Below, piece after piece: positions 30,604 through 33,214 of a DNA stretch of 33,214 bases. Each line of letters starts with the position of its first letter. Position 1 is the stretch's first letter. Source of the stretch: Accumulibacter sp. (lineage in GTDB: Bacteria; Pseudomonadota; Gammaproteobacteria; Burkholderiales; Rhodocyclaceae); assembly GCA_031266435.1 (NCBI GenBank), contig JAISAZ010000025.1, positions 1-33,214 on the forward strand, read 5' to 3'. The notes below the pieces were generated by a model. The model was not told the DNA's origin. It ran no database searches and saw only the letters and a list, made by a program, of their open reading frames with translations. Position numbers and translations under genes: made by a program.

Positions 30604-32951
30604 GCGGGTGTCAGATGTGCGTACGCGAGCGACAGCCACTTCGTCCCGGCGCGCCCGAATTCGACCTGGACGCGCGCGTCGCTCCCGTAGCCCTCGGCTG
30701 AAACGATGACGCCCTGGCCGAATTTGGCGTGCGCGACGCTCTGGCCGATGCGGAATCCGTTGATCTCACCTCCTTCGGCGAGCGAAGACGCTTTGCCGAA
30801 GGAGACCGTCTCGTTTCTCCGGCTCCGGGACGCGCCGGAGCCGTTGGAGAAGTCGTTGGAAAAGCTCTTGGAAGAGTTCCTGGAAAAATCCCTGGAAAAT
30901 TCGCCGGAGAAGTTCGTCGAAGCGCGCGCGAGGCTCCCGCGCGTCGAAAACGCGCTTCCCGACGACGATGTGGCGCGCTTTTTCAGCAAATTTTCGGGGA
31001 TTTCGTCGAGAAAGGACGACGGCAGGCCGTAGCGCGTCTGTCCGTGCAACATGCGCGCGCGCGCGTACGAGAAATAGAGCTTTTTACGCGCGCGCGTGAT
31101 CGCCACGTACATCAGGCGGCGCTCCTCTTCGAGACCGTCGCGGTCCGCCGCCGAGTTCTCGTGCGGGAAAAGCCCTTCTTCGAGGCCGGTGATGAAAACC
31201 TCGTCGAATTCCAGACCCTTCGCGGCGTGCACGGTCATCAATTGCACGGCCTCGTCTCTTTCACCCGCCTGGTGTTCGCCGGATTCGAGCGACGCGTAAG
31301 CGAGGAAGGCCGCGAGAGGGTCGGCGCCGCTCTCTTCCTCCGGGAGTTCCGTTCTCTCGTCGAGAAAGCTCGTGGCGGCGCTGACGAGTTCGTTGAGGTT
31401 TTCGAGACGCTCGCGGCCCTCCTTCTCCTTGAGGTAGTGTTCGCGCAGCCCGCTCTTGTCGAGCACGAGTTCGACGGTCTCCGGGAGCGTGAGCGCCTGC
31501 GCATCGACGCGAAGCGCCTCGATGAGGCGGATGAAGTTGGCGACCGAGGCGCCCGCTTTCCCGCCGAGTCCCGCCGCCGCGTTGTAAAGGCTCGAATGCG
31601 TGAGACGCGCGTTTTCGACAAGCGCCTCGACGCTTCTTCCGCCGATGCCGCGCGTCGGGAAGTTGACGACGCGCGCGAACGCGCTGTCGTCGTCCGGGTT
31701 GGCGAGAAGCCGCAGGTAAGCGAGCGCGTGCCGGATTTCCTGGCGGTCGAAAAAGCGCTGACCGCCATAGACGCGGTAAGACACGCCGTTCGAAAACAGT
31801 TGATGTTCGAGTACGCGCGATTGCGCGTTGGAGCGGTAAAGAAAAGCGATCTGCATCGGCGGGACGCCCGCGCGGATGCGCTCGCGCGCCTGATTGACGA
31901 CGCTGCGCGCTTCGTCGAGGTCCGTCGCGCATTCGAAGACCGAAATACGCCCGCCCGCGCCCGAATCGGTCCAGAGGTTTTTGCCGAGGCGCCCCCGGTT
32001 ATTCTTGATCAAGGCGTTCGCGGCGTCGAGGATGTTCCCGAACGAACGGTAATTCTGCTCGAGGCGGATCACGTTTTCGATATGGAATTCGCGCTCCAGG
32101 TCGCGCATATTGCCGACATCGGCGCCGCGAAACGCGTAGATCGACTGATCGTCGTCGCCAACGGCGAAAAGACACGCGCGCGTCGAAGCCTCTTCGTTCC
32201 CCTCTGTGTGCGCGTCCGGCACGGCGGGAGCGGAAGGCGCGTACCCTCCTGCCAGCAGTTTCAGCCACGCGTACTGCAGGCGGTTCGTATCCTGGAACTC
32301 GTCGACGAGGATGTGGCGGAAACGCGCTTGGTAATGCGTTCGCAAAGGCTCGTTGCGACGCATGAGTTCGAAGGTTCGCAGCAAGAGTTCGGCAAAATCG
32401 ACGACGCCCTCGCGCTGGCATTGCGCGTCGTACTCGGCGAAGATCGCGACGCGCTTTTTCGTGTGTTCGTCGTAGGCTTCGGCGTTCGCCGCGCGGAGAC
32501 CCTGCTCCTTGTGCGCGTTGATGAAGTGCGCGATCTCGCGCGGCGGAAATTTTTCCTCGTTGAGATTCAAGGTCTTCAACAGGCGTTTCACCGCCGAGAG
32601 CTGGTCGGATGCGTCGAGAATCTGGAAAGACTGCGGCAATTCCGCCTCGCGGTGGTGCGCGCGCAAAAAACGGTTGCACAGCCCGTGGAAAGTCCCGATC
32701 CACATCCCGCGCGCGTTGATCGGCAACATCGCCGACACGCGCGCGAGCATTTCCTTCGCCGCCTTGTTCGTAAAAGTGACCGCCATCACTTCGCGCGGGA
32801 AAGCCTTCCCCGTCGCCAGCAGCCACGCGATCCGCGTCGTCAAAACGCGCGTCTTGCCGCTCCCCGCTCCGGCGAGGATCAGCGCGTGCTGCGCCGGCAG
32901 CGTGACCGCGGCGCGTTGTTCGGGGTTGAGTTTATCGAGAAAGTCGTGCAT
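30600..32951 (-). CDS. uvrD: UvrD/PcrA/Rep-type superfamily 1 DNA helicase
   Basis: The 783-residue 3'-5' helicase acts in repair and replication. It has a Q motif (LNPEQRAAV, 8-16), Walker A AGAGSGKT (27-34), VTFTNKAAKEM, Walker B VDEFQDTN, DDQSIYAFRGAD, VHAAKGLEFDEVF and YVAITRARKKL. The C-terminal tail (730-783) with FGQGVIVS and GTKWLSLAYAHL matches the UvrD/PcrA Tudor-like domain. The linker before it (about 662-729) is an unusual Ser/Phe/Asn/Arg low-complexity stretch with a four-residue rhythm (FSGEFSRDFSRNSSKSFS). UvrD versus Rep cannot be settled fully, but the C-terminal domain favours UvrD. It is translationally coupled to the ParA gene. Confidence 0.93.
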   Translation of the reverse strand: MHDFLDKLNPEQRAAVTLPAQHALILAGAGSGKTRVLTTRIAWLLATGKAFPREVMAVTFTNKAAKEMLARVSAMLPINARGMWIGTFHGLCNRFLRAHHREAELPQSFQILDASDQLSAVKRLLKTLNLNEEKFPPREIAHFINAHKEQGLRAANAEAYDEHTKKRVAIFAEYDAQCQREGVVDFAELLLRTFELMRRNEPLRTHYQARFRHILVDEFQDTNRLQYAWLKLLAGGYAPSAPAVPDAHTEGNEEASTRACLFAVGDDDQSIYAFRGADVGNMRDLEREFHIENVIRLEQNYRSFGNILDAANALIKNNRGRLGKNLWTDSGAGGRISVFECATDLDEARSVVNQARERIRAGVPPMQIAFLYRSNAQSRVLEHQLFSNGVSYRVYGGQRFFDRQEIRHALAYLRLLANPDDDSAFARVVNFPTRGIGGRSVEALVENARLTHSSLYNAAAGLGGKAGASVANFIRLIEALRVDAQALTLPETVELVLDKSGLREHYLKEKEGRERLENLNELVSAATSFLDERTELPEEESGADPLAAFLAYASLESGEHQAGERDEAVQLMTVHAAKGLEFDEVFITGLEEGLFPHENSAADRDGLEEERRLMYVAITRARKKLYFSYARARMLHGQTRYGLPSSFLDEIPENLLKKRATSSSGSAFSTRGSLARASTNFSGEFSRDFSRNSSKSFSNDFSNGSGASRSRRNETVSFGKASSLAEGGEINGFRIGQSVAHAKFGQGVIVSAEGYGSDARVQVEFGRAGTKWLSLAYAHLTPA

Positions 32952-32984
32952 CGAAATCGAAACCGTAGAATTGTACTTTCCCCG

Positions 32985-32990
32985 ATTATA
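32985..32990 (-). promoter_or_regulatory. -10 box of uvrD, next to repeat R8
   Basis: A perfect TATAAT reads on the minus strand 33 bp before the uvrD start codon. The repeat begins one or two bases upstream, so the -35 position lies in the heptad arm and matches TTGACA poorly. Confidence 0.5.
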
Positions 32991-32991
32991 C

Positions 32992-33100
32992 TGTCAGAGG
33001 ACAGAAGACAGAGGATAGAAGACAGAGCGCTCGCTGCGCTCGCTTTGTGATCAGTGTTCAGTATTCAGATGCAGGATGGGACGCTCCATCTGATTAGTAA
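32992..33100. repeat. Half-length composite element R8
   Basis: Only the left half of the R1/R3 type is present: AGGACAG/AAGACAG/AGGATAG heptads, a perfect GCGCTCGCT GCGCTCGCT direct repeat, TGATCAG-TGTTCAG-TATTCAG and the GGATGGGACGCTCC block, then it breaks off at CTGATTAGTAA. The GGCC hairpin and right arm are missing. Confidence 0.82.
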
Positions 33101-33104
33101 TTGT

Positions 33105-33150
33105 CTATGAATAATATTTACAGTTAGATGTTCATAGGTTATACTGTAAA
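33105..33150. promoter_or_regulatory. Strong promoter inside two interleaved inverted repeats
   Basis: TTTACA (33117-33122), a 17-bp spacer and TATACT (33140-33145) form a good sigma70 promoter. It is framed by TTTACAGT (33117-33124) / ACTGTAAA (33143-33150) and overlapped by CTATGAA (33105-33111) / TTCATAG (33131-33137), both perfect inverted repeats. This arrangement is typical of an operator bound by a dimeric, often self-regulating, repressor. Confidence 0.6.
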
Positions 33151-33152
33151 GC

Positions 33153-33214
33153 ATGACAGATAAAGACGAAAGCGCATTGAGAATGCGCATAGACATTATG
33201 CTCCCGTCGCTCAA
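33153..33214 (+). CDS. Start of an unidentified small gene, apparently leaderless (cut by right edge)
   Basis: The ATG at 33153 lies 7 bp after the -10 box, so transcription would begin at or next to the start codon and no ribosome site is present. The 20 visible residues read MTDKDESALRMRIDIMLPSL. I do not recognise the family; the short beta-like RMRIDIML segment would be compatible with a ribbon-helix-helix protein but is far too short for a call. The segment is AT-richer than the rest of the window, suggesting a different origin. Confidence 0.5.
   Translation, partial: MTDKDESALRMRIDIMLPSL

Noticed and set aside
30729-33050. Plus-strand open frame (773 codons) opposite uvrD
   Set aside because: Shadow frame; all helicase motifs are on the minus strand.

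Overview
The window reads as a GC-rich betaproteobacterial chromosome. The main evidence is the gene order lptM / cyaY / mrcA / pilMNOPQ / aroK-aroB / gltB-gltD, a conserved betaproteobacterial neighbourhood, plus high-GC codon use. I cannot place it reliably below class. No transposase, integrase, CRISPR array, rRNA or tRNA was seen.

Layout. 1-99: start of a small minus-strand lipoprotein (lptM). 150-452: cyaY. 605-2962: mrcA (PBP1A), divergent from the type IV pilus operon pilM-pilN-pilO-pilP-pilQ (3143-8118), whose genes overlap by 4 bp at each junction and which ends in an intrinsic terminator. 8210-9822: aroK-aroB (shikimate pathway). 10016-16138: gltB-gltD (glutamate synthase) behind a leader holding a promoter followed by a terminator-like hairpin. 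16233-20271: a membrane-anchored winged-helix protein overlapping glmU-glmS, the UDP-GlcNAc precursor operon, which feeds the wall synthesis that MrcA completes. 20480-21127: a UPF0126/TRIC-like membrane protein. 21278-29731, all minus strand: parC, a DUF898 (YjgN-like) membrane protein, an M48 metalloprotease, and two tandem DUF898 paralogues each fused to an HPD-less J-like domain. 29980-32951: uvrD-type helicase translationally coupled to a ParA-type ATPase. The right edge carries an AT-rich segment with a strong promoter, two interleaved inverted repeats and the start of an apparently leaderless small gene.

The most distinctive feature is a family of composite intergenic elements (at least eight in 33 kb, R1-R8). 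They are built from 7-bp units (AGGACAG/AAGACAG, NNNTCAG, GATTACN), small GGCC hairpins and 9-bp GCGCTCGCT repeats. Full copies form large imperfect palindromes. Most lie within a few bases of stop codons, and three genes (cyaY, parC, the M48 peptidase) now read into an element and use a stop codon inside it. Elements also abut the -10 boxes of uvrD and the UPF0126 gene, and the start codon of the M48 gene. The two J-DUF898 genes and the elements between them look like a recent tandem duplication of about 1.68 kb.

Most genes here are core housekeeping. The unusual content is the repeat family, the J-DUF898 pair, the membrane winged-helix protein, an AT-richer patch inside pilQ and the right-edge regulatory segment. 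All functional statements about repeats and regulation are inference from sequence.
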